Positions 1-9,005 of a stretch of DNA of 64,000 bases are shown one piece after another; the stretch's first letter is position 1; each line of letters starts with the position of its first letter. The notes below the pieces were generated by a model that did no database searches, was not told where the DNA came from, and saw only the letters and a list, made by a program, of their open reading frames with translations. The stretch is taken from positions 1-64,000 of the forward strand of contig NZ_JBGVSA010000011.1 in NCBI RefSeq assembly GCF_041807905.1, written 5' to 3'. The position numbers and the translations under genes are program-made. The DNA comes from JBGVSA01 sp041807905. Its GTDB lineage: Bacteria; Pseudomonadota; Gammaproteobacteria; Burkholderiales; Rhodocyclaceae.

Positions 1-648
1 TAGCAGTGGGCGGCGTGAAGGGAACGTGCGCGCCGGGCGCCCATGCGCTTCATCGAACACTTCGCGCAGACCGCCCACATTCGCCAGCAACGGGTGTCCC
101 TTCATGCGCCAGTCATTGAAGTCCCCGGCCACCACCAGCGGCGCGTCGTCCGGCACCTGCGTCTTGATCAGATGCGCCAGTGCGTGCAGTTGCTCGCGGC
201 GGTGTGTCTCGCGCAGGCCGAGGTGAACGCAGATCGCATGCACCTGCTGGCGACGATGCGGCAGGTCGAGTACGCAATGCAGCAGCCCGCGTCGCTCGTG
301 CTTGCCGAGTGAGACGTCGTGGTTCTCGTAATGCAGGATGGGGAATTTCGACAGGATCGCGTTGCCATGGTGACCGTGCGGATACACCGCGTTGCGGCCG
401 TAGGCGTAGGCGGACCAGATCGAATCGGCGAGGAATTCGTATTGCGGCGAAGCAGGCCAGTTGGAATAGCGGCGCGAGTGGTGCTCATGGCTGCCGAGCA
501 CTTCCTGCAGGAACACCAGATCGACACCGGCGCCGCGCACCGCCTCGCGCAGCTCGGGCAGCATGAAGCGGCGGTTGAAGACGCTGAAACCCTTGTGCGC
601 ATTCACAGTGAGTACGCCCAGGGTCAGTTCGGGATCGCTGTCTCTCAT
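1..648 (-). CDS. YbhP-like endonuclease/exonuclease/phosphatase family protein (3' end cut by window edge)
   Basis: The frame is open from an ATG at 648 to the window edge, giving 216 codons without a stop; the C-terminus lies outside. It reads as an endonuclease/exonuclease/phosphatase (EEP) fold, with a VNAHKGFSVFNRRF start, the metal-binding Glu in VFLQEVLGSHEHHSR near residue 50, a VHLGLRETHRREQL block and the AGDFNDWR motif near residue 185. From memory it closely resembles E. coli YbhP, encoded beside the cardiolipin synthase gene clsB (ybhO). The family cleaves phosphodiester or phosphomonoester bonds with Mg2+, but the YbhP substrate is not settled; the clsB neighbourhood suggests membrane lipid metabolism. 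Whether clsB follows here cannot be seen. Family assignment is firm, function is not. Confidence 0.85.
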   Translation of the reverse strand, partial: MRDSDPELTLGVLTVNAHKGFSVFNRRFMLPELREAVRGAGVDLVFLQEVLGSHEHHSRRYSNWPASPQYEFLADSIWSAYAYGRNAVYPHGHHGNAILSKFPILHYENHDVSLGKHERRGLLHCVLDLPHRRQQVHAICVHLGLRETHRREQLHALAHLIKTQVPDDAPLVVAGDFNDWRMKGHPLLANVGGLREVFDEAHGRPARTFPSRRPLL

Positions 649-793
649 TGTCGTCACCGTGCGGATCGGCGGTGCAGCCGGCCGCCGTGGCGGCGCATGC
701 GACACCCTGCCGGATGACTTCAATGTACGCCAGGGCACGCAGCGCCGCCGACAGCGCGCGGCGGCGGCAATGTAGGTGCTGGTCCGACGCAGC

Positions 794-1789
794 TCAGGGA
801 TTCGCTTCGCGCACCAGTCGCATGCCGACCAGCGTGTAGCGCGTCTGCGGTGTGTTCCAGTTGCGGTAGCTGCACCGCGTGTAGAACGACCACGTGTGCC
901 ACGAACCACCGCGGCGCACGCGGACGTTGCCATCCGCCGGGCCTTGTGGATCGATTTCCGGCGAATGCGCGTAGTAATCCTCGCCGTACCAGTCGCCGGT
1001 CCACTCCCACGCGTTGCCGTGCATGTCGTACACGCCGAATGCGTTGGGCGCAAAGCTGCCGACCGGCGCGGTGAAGGGATAGCCATCGTGGCCGTCGAGG
1101 GCGCGATCCCGCCAGCGCGGCCAGTTGGCGGCCGCGTCCTGGTCGAAGGTATTGCCAATGCGCAACACGCCCTGCGGATCGTCGCCGTTGGCGTAGCGGG
1201 TGCGCGTGCCGGCGCGACAGGTGTATTCCCATTCCGCCTCGGTCGGCAGGCGATAGCGCACGCCTTCGCGCTGCGACAGCCACGCCGCCAAGGACTGGGC
1301 GTCGTTCCACGTTACGTTCAGAACGGGTTCATCGTCGCCCTGCGCGAAGCCCGGATTGCTCCAGCTATAGCGTGTGTCGCGTCCCTCGAACGCATCGCCG
1401 CGCTCGGTCGTCGAAGGATCGTAATCGGCGCGATAACCGTAGCCGCCGGTGCCGTCGCTGATCGATTCGGGCACATATCCCGATGCCTGCAGAAAACGCC
1501 GGAATTGCCCGACTGTGACTTCATACTGACCGATGTAGAAGTCGCGGCTGATGCGCACGCGATGCACCGGTGCCTCATCGGACAGCGCGACAAAGCGCTC
1601 GCGTTCGTAGCCGGGGTAGCTCGCCGCCAACGCCTCCAGCGACTCGTCGCTGCCCATGAGGAATTCACCCGCCGGGATGCGCACGAAGCGCATGCCCAGT
1701 GTGTTGTCGAGCGTTTCGGGCGCATGTCCGCCCGTTGCGCAGGCCGTCAACATCATGAGGGGCAGCACTGCACAGATGGCGCGGGCCAT
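794..1789 (-). CDS. FGE/SUMF1-fold lipoprotein
   Basis: A 331-residue protein with a lipoprotein signal peptide: MARAICAVLPLMMLTAC has a lipobox LTAC with the acylated Cys at residue 17. The rest is a formylglycine-generating-enzyme/sulfatase-modifying-factor domain: GMRFVRIPAGEFLMGSD, PVHRVRISRDFYIGQYEVT, NVTWNDAQSLAAWLS, YRLPTEAEWEYTCRAGT, GVYDMHGNAWEWTGDW and RVRRGGSW. The paired active-site cysteines of true FGE are not evident; only one Cys follows RRGGSW (TRCSYRNW). It is therefore probably a structural or binding member of this fold, not a sulfatase activator. It is likely anchored in the outer or inner membrane facing the periplasm. The stop is eight bases from the stop of the preceding membrane protein's gene region, suggesting the two are co-transcribed. 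Confidence 0.85.
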   Translation of the reverse strand: MARAICAVLPLMMLTACATGGHAPETLDNTLGMRFVRIPAGEFLMGSDESLEALAASYPGYERERFVALSDEAPVHRVRISRDFYIGQYEVTVGQFRRFLQASGYVPESISDGTGGYGYRADYDPSTTERGDAFEGRDTRYSWSNPGFAQGDDEPVLNVTWNDAQSLAAWLSQREGVRYRLPTEAEWEYTCRAGTRTRYANGDDPQGVLRIGNTFDQDAAANWPRWRDRALDGHDGYPFTAPVGSFAPNAFGVYDMHGNAWEWTGDWYGEDYYAHSPEIDPQGPADGNVRVRRGGSWHTWSFYTRCSYRNWNTPQTRYTLVGMRLVREANP

Positions 1790-1797
1790 GTCGTTTC

Positions 1798-3036
1798 CTA
1801 GTAGGGTGGAAAGAAGAAATACGCCAGCGCGATCGCTGCGATCACGCCGGCAAGGTCGGCGATGAGACTGCAACCGATGGTGTGGCGCGTGTTGCGGATG
1901 CCCACCGCGCCGCAATACACGGCGACGACGTAGAAGGTCGTGTCGGTGGCGCCCTGGAACATGCTCGACAGGCGGCCGACGAAGCTGTCGGCGCCATAGG
2001 TCTTCATGGCGTCGATCATCATGCCGCGCGCGCCGCTGCCTGACAGCGGCTTCATCAGCGCCGTGGGCAAGGCCGGGACCACGTCCGCCGGCAAGCCCAG
2101 CAGACCGAGTACGGCAGCGACGCCGCGCATGACCAGATCCATCGCGCCGCTGGCGCGGAACACCGCGATGCCGACGAGGATCGCCACCAGGTAGGGGATC
2201 ACCATGACTGCCGTATTGAAGCCCTCGCGAGCCCCCTCGACGAAGGTATCGAACGCGTGCACACCGCGTCGCGTCGCCAGCGCGAGAAAGCCCACTACCA
2301 GGCCGAACAGAATCAAGCCGCTCACCAGTGCGCTGCGATGTGCAAGCTGCTCTGCCGACAGGCGCGCGAAGTACCACAGCGTGCCGCACACGGCGGCCAC
2401 CATGCCCACGATCCATGCCAGCACCACCGGATGATGCAGGCGGATCTTCTGCACCATGCTCACCGCCACCAACCCGGCGAGCGTGCTGCAGAAGGTTGCC
2501 AGCAGGATCGGCAGAAAGATGTCCGCCGGATTGGCGGCGCCGAGTTGCGCGCGGTAGGTCATGATGCTCACCGGGATCAACGTCAGGCCGCTGGCATTGA
2601 GCACGAGGAACATGGCCTGCGCATCGGTGATGGTGTCCGGGCGCGGGTTGAGTTCCTGCAATTCCTTCATCGCCTTGATGCCCAGCGGCGTGGCCGCGTT
2701 GTCCAGGCCGAGCATGTTGGCGCTGATGTTCATGAGGATCGAGCCGCTCGCCGCATGGCCCGCCGGGATGCCCGGGAACAGCCGGCGAAAGAGCGGATCG
2801 ACCACGCGCGCCAGCATCTGGATGGCGCCGGCGCGTTCCCCCACCTTCATAATGCCGAGCCAGAAGGCCAGCGTACCGGTCAGGCCCAGGGCGATTTCGA
2901 AGGCTGTTTTCGACATGCCGAAAGTGTCTTGCACGATGCGGTTGAAGACTTCCGCGTCGCCCAGCACGAGCCATTGCACGAGCGCCGCGACAAAAGCGGC
3001 AAAGAAGAAGAACAGCCAGATGTAGTTCAGGACCAT
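1798..3036 (-). CDS. Nucleoside recognition (Gate) domain membrane protein, SpmA-SpmB fusion type
   Basis: A 412-residue, highly hydrophobic protein beginning MVLNYIWLFFFFAAFVAAL and ending in a hydrophobic helix with AYFFFPPY. It holds two Gate/nucleoside-recognition halves. The first contains SGSILMNISANMLGLDNAATP, the second DVVPALPTALMKPLSGSGARG, both typical of the spore-maturation SpmA and SpmB families. In non-sporulating Proteobacteria the two halves are often fused, as here. The family is related to concentrative nucleoside transporters, but the transported molecule, if any, is unknown. The stop lies 8 bp before the start of the FGE-fold lipoprotein gene on the same strand, so they probably form one operon. 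Upstream is a divergent intergenic region shared with the methyltransferase gene. Confidence 0.85.
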   Translation of the reverse strand: MVLNYIWLFFFFAAFVAALVQWLVLGDAEVFNRIVQDTFGMSKTAFEIALGLTGTLAFWLGIMKVGERAGAIQMLARVVDPLFRRLFPGIPAGHAASGSILMNISANMLGLDNAATPLGIKAMKELQELNPRPDTITDAQAMFLVLNASGLTLIPVSIMTYRAQLGAANPADIFLPILLATFCSTLAGLVAVSMVQKIRLHHPVVLAWIVGMVAAVCGTLWYFARLSAEQLAHRSALVSGLILFGLVVGFLALATRRGVHAFDTFVEGAREGFNTAVMVIPYLVAILVGIAVFRASGAMDLVMRGVAAVLGLLGLPADVVPALPTALMKPLSGSGARGMMIDAMKTYGADSFVGRLSSMFQGATDTTFYVVAVYCGAVGIRNTRHTIGCSLIADLAGVIAAIALAYFFFPPY

Positions 3037-3210
3037 GAGGCGGCAGTGTAATCGCCTCGCCGGCGCGGATGGCGCCGTTTGCACGGAAACGACAAGGGGC
3101 GCGGACCGTGCACGTAGAATGGCGGCTTCGTCACGCATCCGCACCTTCAGGGCCGTCCTCATGCATCCATCGCTCGTTGTCTTCAGTTTCCACGCCGCGC
3201 GAGGTGCCGC

Positions 3211-4338
3211 ATGAGCGATCTGCCGATGATCGAATGGGAAGAGGGCGGCGAACTGTGCCGTGCCCGTTGGCGTTCGGAAGCCGGTAATCCGCCGCCACGA
3301 CGCGTGGTGGTCGCCGACGATACGCTCACGGCCGACGCCGCCTATCGGTTGGCCTGCGAAGGTACCGCGCTGCTGTGGCGGGCCGATTTCCAGAACGCCC
3401 GGCAACTCTTGCAGGCCATGGCGCGCCGCGCGGATCGTCGCCCTGCCAAGACATCCAAAGACCCTGCCGAAGCCTTTCACCTGCATCGCCAGGCCCAGGC
3501 GCAGCGCGCGCGCACATTGGGCATGCTGCTGATTCCGTTCGAGGCCGATCACAGTATTCCGCTGCGCCGTGCGCCAGATGCGCGCGACGCCTGCCAGCAA
3601 GTCTATGGTGAGGCGGACGGCCCGTACGCGACCTCGCTGCGCGAACTGCAGGGACTGATCGGCGCGTACGAATGGCGCCGCAAGGGGGTCGAAATACCTG
3701 CGCTCGGCGCCCGCATCCATCCGTACTACGGCGTGTTTTCGCCCGTGCGCGGCGAATACCTCGATCTCATTGCGCGGGCGCGTCTGCCGGCTGCCGATCT
3801 TGCCTTCGACATCGGCACCGGCACTGGCGTCATTGCCGCGCTGCTGGCAAAACGCGGCGTTGCGCGCGTGATCGCCACGGAACAGGATGCGCGCGCCATT
3901 GCGTGCGCACGTGACAATCTGTTGCGCCTCGGCGTTGCGGGGCAGGTGGACGTTGCAAAGGTCGATCTGTTTCCGGAAGGCCGCGCGCCGCTGGTGGTGT
4001 GCAATCCGCCGTGGGTGCCGGCGCGCCCCAGCTCGGCCATCGAGCACGCGGTGTATGACCCGGACAGCCGCATGCTGCGCGGTTTTCTGGCGGGGCTGCC
4101 GGCGCACCTCGAACCGGGCGGCGAAGGCTGGCTGATCCTGTCGGATCTGGCCGAGCACCTTGGACTGCGTACGCGCGAGGCGCTGATGGGCTGGATCGAA
4201 GCGGCCGGGCTGGTCGTGCTGGGCCGCGACGACATTCGCCCGCGCCATCCCAAGGCCACCGACGAGAACGATCCGCTGCACGCCGCGCGGCGCCGCGAAG
4301 TCACCTCGCTGTGGCGATTGGGGCTGCGTCAGTCCTGA
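3211..4338 (+). CDS. Class I SAM-dependent methyltransferase, PrmC/small-methyltransferase type
   Basis: A 375-residue protein. The C-terminal half is a Rossmann methyltransferase: motif I AFDIGTGTGVIAALLAKRG (about residues 193-211) binds AdoMet, the acidic motif II is in VIATEQDARAI, and motif IV is VVCNPPWVP (about residues 261-269). NPPW/NPPY is used by enzymes that methylate amide or exocyclic amino groups, such as PrmC, RlmG and RsmC. The first ~170 residues are a less familiar region rich in Arg and Ala. The substrate cannot be named from sequence. The gene is divergent from the nucleoside-gate gene and overlaps the convergent DUF2520 gene by 10 bp at the 3' end. Confidence 0.8.
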   Translation: MSDLPMIEWEEGGELCRARWRSEAGNPPPRRVVVADDTLTADAAYRLACEGTALLWRADFQNARQLLQAMARRADRRPAKTSKDPAEAFHLHRQAQAQRARTLGMLLIPFEADHSIPLRRAPDARDACQQVYGEADGPYATSLRELQGLIGAYEWRRKGVEIPALGARIHPYYGVFSPVRGEYLDLIARARLPAADLAFDIGTGTGVIAALLAKRGVARVIATEQDARAIACARDNLLRLGVAGQVDVAKVDLFPEGRAPLVVCNPPWVPARPSSAIEHAVYDPDSRMLRGFLAGLPAHLEPGGEGWLILSDLAEHLGLRTREALMGWIEAAGLVVLGRDDIRPRHPKATDENDPLHAARRREVTSLWRLGLRQS

Positions 4339-5219
4339 GTATTCGGGGAATCGATCAACGCGGCGATCGCCGCCAGTGCCTGCGAATGTTGCGTGGCCGT
4401 GGGGCGCTGCCGCGCCAGTTCCAGTGCGCGGCGCGTAAGCGCGCGGTAGAGCACACCATGGTCGCCGCCCAGCGCATCCAGCGCTTCAAGGTGTCGAGCC
4501 ACGATGCCCGTGTCGCCACGCGACACCGGACCCGCCAGGGCGTCCGATAACGGCCGGTCGTGTGCGGATTCGAGCGTACCGGTGACGAGCGGCCACAGCG
4601 CTCGCACCGTCTGGGCACGATCGATTCCGGCATGCGTCCACAAAGTGGCGGCTTCTTCGAGCAGGCTCAGGATGAAGCTTGCCGCGTAGTTGGCGCCCGC
4701 GTGATAGAGCGCGCGCTGGCCGGCAGGGATCGTCAGCGGCCGGCAGCCGAGGCTGTGCGCTAGTTGATTCAGTGTCTCGACGAGTGGCTGGGCGGCTTCG
4801 ATCGTGATGCTGCAACCGGCCATGCGTTGCGCGTCGTCGTCGCGTCCGGCAAACAGAAACAGCGGGTGGAGTCCACCGACCTGCGCTCCTGCTTGGCGCG
4901 CAGCATCCAGCACCGACAGTTCGCTGGCGCCGGAGAGATGGACCACCGCCTTGCCGTGCAGCGTGCCGAGTTGTCCGGCGATTTCGGCGAGCAGATCGTC
5001 CGGCACGGCAAGGACGACCAGGTCGGCAAGCGCTGCCACGTCTGCCGGACTTGCCACCGCCACGCAGCCTTCGATCTGCGCAGCAAGTTGCATGGCACTT
5101 CCACCGTGCCGGCTGCATACTGCCACCACGGTTTGCCCGGTAGCGTGCCACCGCCGGGCCAACGCCCTGGCGATTCGGCCGGCGCCGACGAACCCGATGC
5201 GGGGCGCTGCGGCAGTCAT
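4329..5219 (-). CDS. Rossmann-like and DUF2520 domain protein (putative NAD(P)-dependent oxidoreductase)
   Basis: A 296-residue protein with the dinucleotide-binding motif PRIGFVGAGRIARALARRW at its start (GxGxxA type), followed by VVLAVPDDLLAEIA. The C-terminal half is the helical DUF2520 domain with HLSGASELSVL, GGLHPLFLF and YHAGANYAASFILSLLEEA. The fold resembles ProC and F420-dependent oxidoreductases. No substrate is known for the family. The arrangement is a common two-domain one and the length is normal. The gene is on the opposite strand from the preceding methyltransferase gene and directly downstream of the small ORF at 5229, with a 9 bp gap, so these two may be co-transcribed. Confidence 0.82.
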   Translation of the reverse strand: MTAAAPRIGFVGAGRIARALARRWHATGQTVVAVCSRHGGSAMQLAAQIEGCVAVASPADVAALADLVVLAVPDDLLAEIAGQLGTLHGKAVVHLSGASELSVLDAARQAGAQVGGLHPLFLFAGRDDDAQRMAGCSITIEAAQPLVETLNQLAHSLGCRPLTIPAGQRALYHAGANYAASFILSLLEEAATLWTHAGIDRAQTVRALWPLVTGTLESAHDRPLSDALAGPVSRGDTGIVARHLEALDALGGDHGVLYRALTRRALELARQRPTATQHSQALAAIAALIDSPNTQD

Positions 5220-5228
5220 GGGCGGCGT

Positions 5229-5498
5229 TCAGCCTGCCAGGCCGCGGCGCAGCAGTTCGGCGACCAGTTCGTTGATGTCGCGCTGCTGCGTTTCGGCCTG
5301 CGTGCGCAACTGGGTCACCAGATCGCCTTCGAGCTTGACGGCGAACGGAATCAGCCCGCGCGCCGCGTCGAGCTTGCGTTGCTCGCGACGGTCCGGCACC
5401 TCGCCCGATGCCGCGCCAAAGCGCGTCGCCGAGGCGCCTTGCTTGAGCTTGCCATTGATCTTCAGGCCAAGGTTCTTTTCGAGGTCGGTCTTCTTCAT
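5229..5498 (-). CDS. Small conserved-type hypothetical protein
   Basis: An 89-residue basic protein starting MKKTDLEKNLGLKINGKLKQ. It has a middle block GEVPDRREQRKLDAARGLIPFAVKL and a C-terminal helix that ends in INELVAELLRRGLAG. The C-terminal pattern (ALRLEGDLVTQLRTQA-like, then a helix) resembles small ribbon-helix-helix style or toxin-antitoxin associated proteins, but I do not recognise the family with certainty. Codon use is the GC-rich pattern of the neighbours. It lies between the sensor kinase gene and the DUF2520 gene on the same strand, 9 bp upstream of the latter. No signal peptide or membrane segment is visible, so it is probably cytoplasmic. Confidence 0.65.
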   Translation of the reverse strand: MKKTDLEKNLGLKINGKLKQGASATRFGAASGEVPDRREQRKLDAARGLIPFAVKLEGDLVTQLRTQAETQQRDINELVAELLRRGLAG

Positions 5499-5554
5499 AC
5501 GTGTCTTTCAGGGGCTGCGCCGAGCGATTCTTCGCGGGCCGCCATTGTACGCGC

Positions 5555-7990
5555 TCAGGCCAGCGCCGGGCCTCGGCGCGCCACTGCCTCGATGAGCCAC
5601 GGATTGAGCCGGGCCGGATCGATCGGCTTGGTGCAGTGATGGTCGAAACCTGCTTCGGTCGCGCGACGCTGGTCTTCGGACGAACCCCATCCGGTTAGCG
5701 CGATCAGCATCATGCTCTTGCCCCAGTCCTGGTCGCGGATGCGGCGCGCCGCGTCATAACCGTTCAGGCAGGGCATGCCAATGTCGAAGATCGCCACATC
5801 CGGGCGCTCGCGGGCGGCCAGTGCGACGGCCTCTTCGCCGTCGCGCGCGCACAACACGTCGTGCCCGTCGAGCGACAGCAACAATGCAAGGCTCTCCAGC
5901 GCGTCGATGTTGTCGTCGGCGAGCAGGACCTTGCACGGTGCGGCTTCCGTGCGCGGCGCCGGGGCGGCGGCCGTCGGGGGCGCCGAACGTACTTCGGGCA
6001 GCGGCAGGCGGACGACGAACTCCGCGCCCTTGCCCAGCCCCGTGCTCATGACTTCAATCGTGCCACCGTGCAGGTCGACCAGGCCCTTCGTGAGCGCCAG
6101 CCCGATGCCGAGGCCGCCTTCGGAGCGGTCCATCACGGAGCTGACCTGCGAGAACATCTCGAAGATCAGCGGCAGTGATTCCGGCTCCAGACCGACACCG
6201 TTGTCGAGCACGCTGATGATGACGTGCGTCGCATCCGCGCCGACCGACAGCCAGATCCGTCCGCCCGCATCGGTGTACTTGGCGGCGTTCGCCAGCAGGT
6301 TCGACAGCACCTGCGCCAGCCGCAGCGGGTCGGCCTGCAGCGAGATGTCGTGGTCCGCCATGTCGATCGTCAGCGTGTGGCGCTTGCCTTCGATGATCGG
6401 ACGCGAAGTCTCGAGCGCAGCGTCGATGACGTCCGCCAGCCGGACCTGCGATTTGCGCAATTCCAGGCGGCCTTGCGAGATGCGCGACACGTCCAGCAGA
6501 TCGTCGAGCAGCAAGGCCATGTGTTCGACCTGCCGTTCGATCACGTCCTGGCTCCAGCGCAACTGACGCTCGGTGACATTGGGCGAGCGGCTGATGTGCA
6601 CTGCCTGCCGGATCGGCGCGAGCGGATTGCGCAGTTCGTGCGCCAGCGTGGCAAGAAAACGGTCCTTGCGGCGGTCCGCTTCGCGCAGCGCTTCGACGAG
6701 CTGGTGCTGCTCGGTGATGTCCCAGATCACGCCGATGAATCGCCCCACGGCGTTCGAGCCGTCTTTCTGCTGCTCGAACCGGACGCGGCCGATGACGTGC
6801 GCCCATCGCACCGTGCCGTTGCGGTGAACGACACGGTGCTTCACTTCATAGCGTTCTTCGCCGTCGGACGCGATGCAGCGGTCGATGCTTTCCTTTACGA
6901 GTTCGACGTCGCCAGGATGGATGCGTGCATATGCGTCTTCAATGTGAATGACCTCCTGATCGACATCGAAGATGGCGCGCGCCTCGGCCGAGAAGCGCAA
7001 TGCGCCTTGCGGAATGTTCCAGTCGAAGGTGCCCAGCGATGACGATTCGGCGGCGAGCCGGAAGCGCTCCTCGCTGTCGCGCAATGCCTGCGCAAAGCGA
7101 TATGGCTCGGTGACGTCATAGCCCTGCGCAAAGATGCCGGTGACCGCGCCGTTGGCGTCGCGCACAGGCTGGTAGGTGAGGTCGATGAAGGCCTCGGTCA
7201 GCGGTCCGTTGGGCGCGCGCTGCAGGACGACGCGCAGATTGCGCCCCGAAAAAGGCTCGCCGGAGCGGTATACGGTGTCCAAGATCTGCTCGAAGCCCTG
7301 GTTGCGGACATCGGGCAGCGCGTCGAACAGCGGCCGGCCGAGCACCTCGCGATGGCCGATGAGCTGGTAATAGGCCGCGTTGACCTTTTCCAGCACATGG
7401 TTGGGCCCGCGCAGCAAAGCGATGAAGCCGGGCGCCTGGTCGAACCACTGCTGCAGGATGCGCTGTGAGGCGCGGCTCTCGGTCAGCAGCCGGGCGCTTT
7501 CGTTTTCGGCTTCGCGCCGGCGTGTCATGTCGATGAGCGTCACCAGCACGCCGGCAACGGTGCCGCGTTCGTCGCGTACGGGGCTGTAGCAGATGGTCAG
7601 GTAATAGACTTCGCGATCACGCGTGGGGTAGAGGATGTACTCCTGGTCTTCGAGATAGACCGTCTCGCCCTGCGCGACCCGCTCGTAGATCGGCCCATTG
7701 AAGTGCCATACCTCGGGCCAGCATTCCGCCGTCGGCTGGCCCATCGCGCGCGGGTGCTTGGCGCCAAGGATCGGCTGGTAGCCGTCGTTGTAGATCTGGA
7801 TGAGTTGCTCGCCCCACAGCAGGATCTTGGGAAAGCGCGATTCGAGCACGAGGCTGGCGGCCACGCGCAGCGCAATGCTCCACTGTTCGAGGGGGCCAAG
7901 CGGCGTCGCCGACCAGTCGGTGGCACGGACCAGTGCGCCCATCCCGCCGCCACGTGGCGGCCAGCATTGACCATTGTCCGCTTCGTTCAT
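5555..7990 (-). CDS. PAS-domain hybrid sensor histidine kinase/response regulator
   Basis: An 811-residue protein. The ATG at 7990 (MNEADNGQCW) is preferred over the upstream ATG at 8017 because GGAGAAG lies at normal distance before it. Domains in order: a GAF/PAS-like region with EQWSIALRVAASLVLES and YLTICYSPVRDERG, two more PAS/PAC units (around residues 160-290 and 290-430), a HisKA dimerisation helix with the phospho-accepting His in FLATLAHELRNPLAPIR (near residue 450), a HATPase domain (N box NLLANAAKY, G1 DNGVGLEPES, G2 GGLGIGLALTKGLV), and a receiver domain with the Asp in VAIFDIGMP near residue 735. No membrane segments are seen, so it senses a cytosolic or diffusible signal. The receiver is fused, and no separate output regulator gene is adjacent. 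Confidence 0.92.
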   Translation of the reverse strand: MNEADNGQCWPPRGGGMGALVRATDWSATPLGPLEQWSIALRVAASLVLESRFPKILLWGEQLIQIYNDGYQPILGAKHPRAMGQPTAECWPEVWHFNGPIYERVAQGETVYLEDQEYILYPTRDREVYYLTICYSPVRDERGTVAGVLVTLIDMTRRREAENESARLLTESRASQRILQQWFDQAPGFIALLRGPNHVLEKVNAAYYQLIGHREVLGRPLFDALPDVRNQGFEQILDTVYRSGEPFSGRNLRVVLQRAPNGPLTEAFIDLTYQPVRDANGAVTGIFAQGYDVTEPYRFAQALRDSEERFRLAAESSSLGTFDWNIPQGALRFSAEARAIFDVDQEVIHIEDAYARIHPGDVELVKESIDRCIASDGEERYEVKHRVVHRNGTVRWAHVIGRVRFEQQKDGSNAVGRFIGVIWDITEQHQLVEALREADRRKDRFLATLAHELRNPLAPIRQAVHISRSPNVTERQLRWSQDVIERQVEHMALLLDDLLDVSRISQGRLELRKSQVRLADVIDAALETSRPIIEGKRHTLTIDMADHDISLQADPLRLAQVLSNLLANAAKYTDAGGRIWLSVGADATHVIISVLDNGVGLEPESLPLIFEMFSQVSSVMDRSEGGLGIGLALTKGLVDLHGGTIEVMSTGLGKGAEFVVRLPLPEVRSAPPTAAAPAPRTEAAPCKVLLADDNIDALESLALLLSLDGHDVLCARDGEEAVALAARERPDVAIFDIGMPCLNGYDAARRIRDQDWGKSMMLIALTGWGSSEDQRRATEAGFDHHCTKPIDPARLNPWLIEAVARRGPALA

Positions 7991-8050
7991 GTGCAATCTT
8001 CTCCCCAGGGGCGGCATGGCCAGCGTTGTGCCACGCCGGCTCGCCGTACT

Positions 8051-8716
8051 TCAGACCGAGAGTGCCGCCAGGACTTCGCGCAAAGAGTCGACCACGGGTA
8101 CGCCCAGCCGGCGGATGTCGGCGTCCGGGCGCAGCATGTCGGGCACCATCACGACTTTCATGCTCGCCGCCACCGCGCCGCGCACGCCGGCGTTGGAGTC
8201 TTCCAGCACCAGGCACTTCGTTGGCTGCGCGCCGATGCGTCGTGCGGCAAGCTCGAATATCTCGGGCGCGGGCTTGCCGCGCGTGACTTCATCGCCGCAC
8301 GCCAACGCCTTGAAGTGCGGCAGGAGATGCGCGCGGATGAGCTTGGCTTCGGCCCGCGTACGGCGTGTCGACGTCGCCACAGCGCAGGGGATGCGCTGTG
8401 CTTCGAGTCGCGCGAGCAGCTCACGCACGTAGGGCTTGGGCTGGATGAGCCCGTCGGCGATGGCTGCTTCGTACAGTTCGCCGAAGCGCTGTCGCAGATC
8501 GGCCACCGGGTAATCGGCGCCGTATGCGTCGAGCATCAGCACGTCGGAGTCGCGCGAATTCAGGCCGACCATGCTGAAGCCGACCTCTGCTTGCCAGGGC
8601 AGCGAAAGCGAACTCGCCGCCTGGGCGAGCAGGTCGAGGGCGACCCGCTCGCTGTCGAGCAGCAGGCCATCCATGTCGAAGATCACCGCTTCGGGGCGGG
8701 CGAGAGTCAGGGGCAT
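8051..8716 (-). CDS. HAD-superfamily hydrolase, beta-phosphoglucomutase-like
   Basis: A 221-residue protein. Start is taken at the ATG at 8716 (MPLTLARPEAVIFDMDG) because homology to the family begins there; the frame remains open up to 8764. Motif I is VIFDMDGLLLDSE with both catalytic Asp residues. Motif II is the Thr/Ser in VATSTRR, the motif III Lys lies in the RGKPAPEIFELAA region, and motif IV is CLVLEDSNAGV. The cap is the small alpha-helical C1 type following motif I. Such proteins (YcjU, YniC, Gph-like) hydrolyse sugar phosphates or mutate phosphoglucose; the exact substrate cannot be told. It is downstream of the sensor kinase in chromosome order but on the same strand, with a 60 bp gap. 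Confidence 0.87.
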   Translation of the reverse strand: MPLTLARPEAVIFDMDGLLLDSERVALDLLAQAASSLSLPWQAEVGFSMVGLNSRDSDVLMLDAYGADYPVADLRQRFGELYEAAIADGLIQPKPYVRELLARLEAQRIPCAVATSTRRTRAEAKLIRAHLLPHFKALACGDEVTRGKPAPEIFELAARRIGAQPTKCLVLEDSNAGVRGAVAASMKVVMVPDMLRPDADIRRLGVPVVDSLREVLAALSV

Positions 8717-8843
8717 AGCCAGAGCGAAATCCCAGATGCAGGAATCAACCGGAGTGTGCCGCATTCATGAAGCAAATGAAGGGCATCCGACCAAGTGGGC
8801 AAGTGTAAGAGATACGCGCGCTGGCGGGGCAGGGCGAAAGGAA

Positions 8844-8884
8844 GCCGCCGCCCCGGAGCCGACTGATCGGGGCCCGAAGGCGGC
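8844..8884 (-). terminator. Imperfect hairpin, possible terminator
   Basis: The outer arms GCCGCC (8844-8849) and GGCGGC (8879-8884) pair, and inner arms GCCCC (8850-8854) and GGGGC (8869-8873) pair with a bulge. On the minus strand it directly follows a TAG stop at 8885-8887 and is followed by a T-rich stretch TTCCTTTCG, so it could end a minus-strand gene whose remnant lies just to the right. Confidence 0.45.
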
Positions 8885-9005
8885 CTAGCGGAATCGCCTG
8901 AGCTGAACCCGGCCGTCCGGCATGAACCATGTGCCGAAACGCACCAGCCCCGTCTGCCGTAGATGGCAGACCAGCGTGTAGGTGAGCGTGATTTCCTCGG
9001 TCGCC
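8885..9005 (-). pseudogene. Possible 3' remnant of an unidentified minus-strand gene
   Basis: A minus-strand frame open from 9364 ends with TAG at 8885. Only its last ~40 codons look coding: almost all third positions are G or C, and the peptide (PATEEITLTYTLVCHLRQTG, then GLVRFGTWFMPDGRV, ending QLRRFR) is strand-rich. A hairpin follows the stop. Further upstream the same frame runs antisense to the ClpV remnant and no longer looks coding. I do not recognise the family; it may be the tail of a deleted gene. Confidence 0.3.

Noticed and set aside
1798..4281. An 827-codon minus-strand frame running from the nucleoside-gate gene through the methyltransferase region
   Set aside because: Only the last 412 codons show membrane-protein character. 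The rest is antisense to the plus-strand methyltransferase and has no homology.
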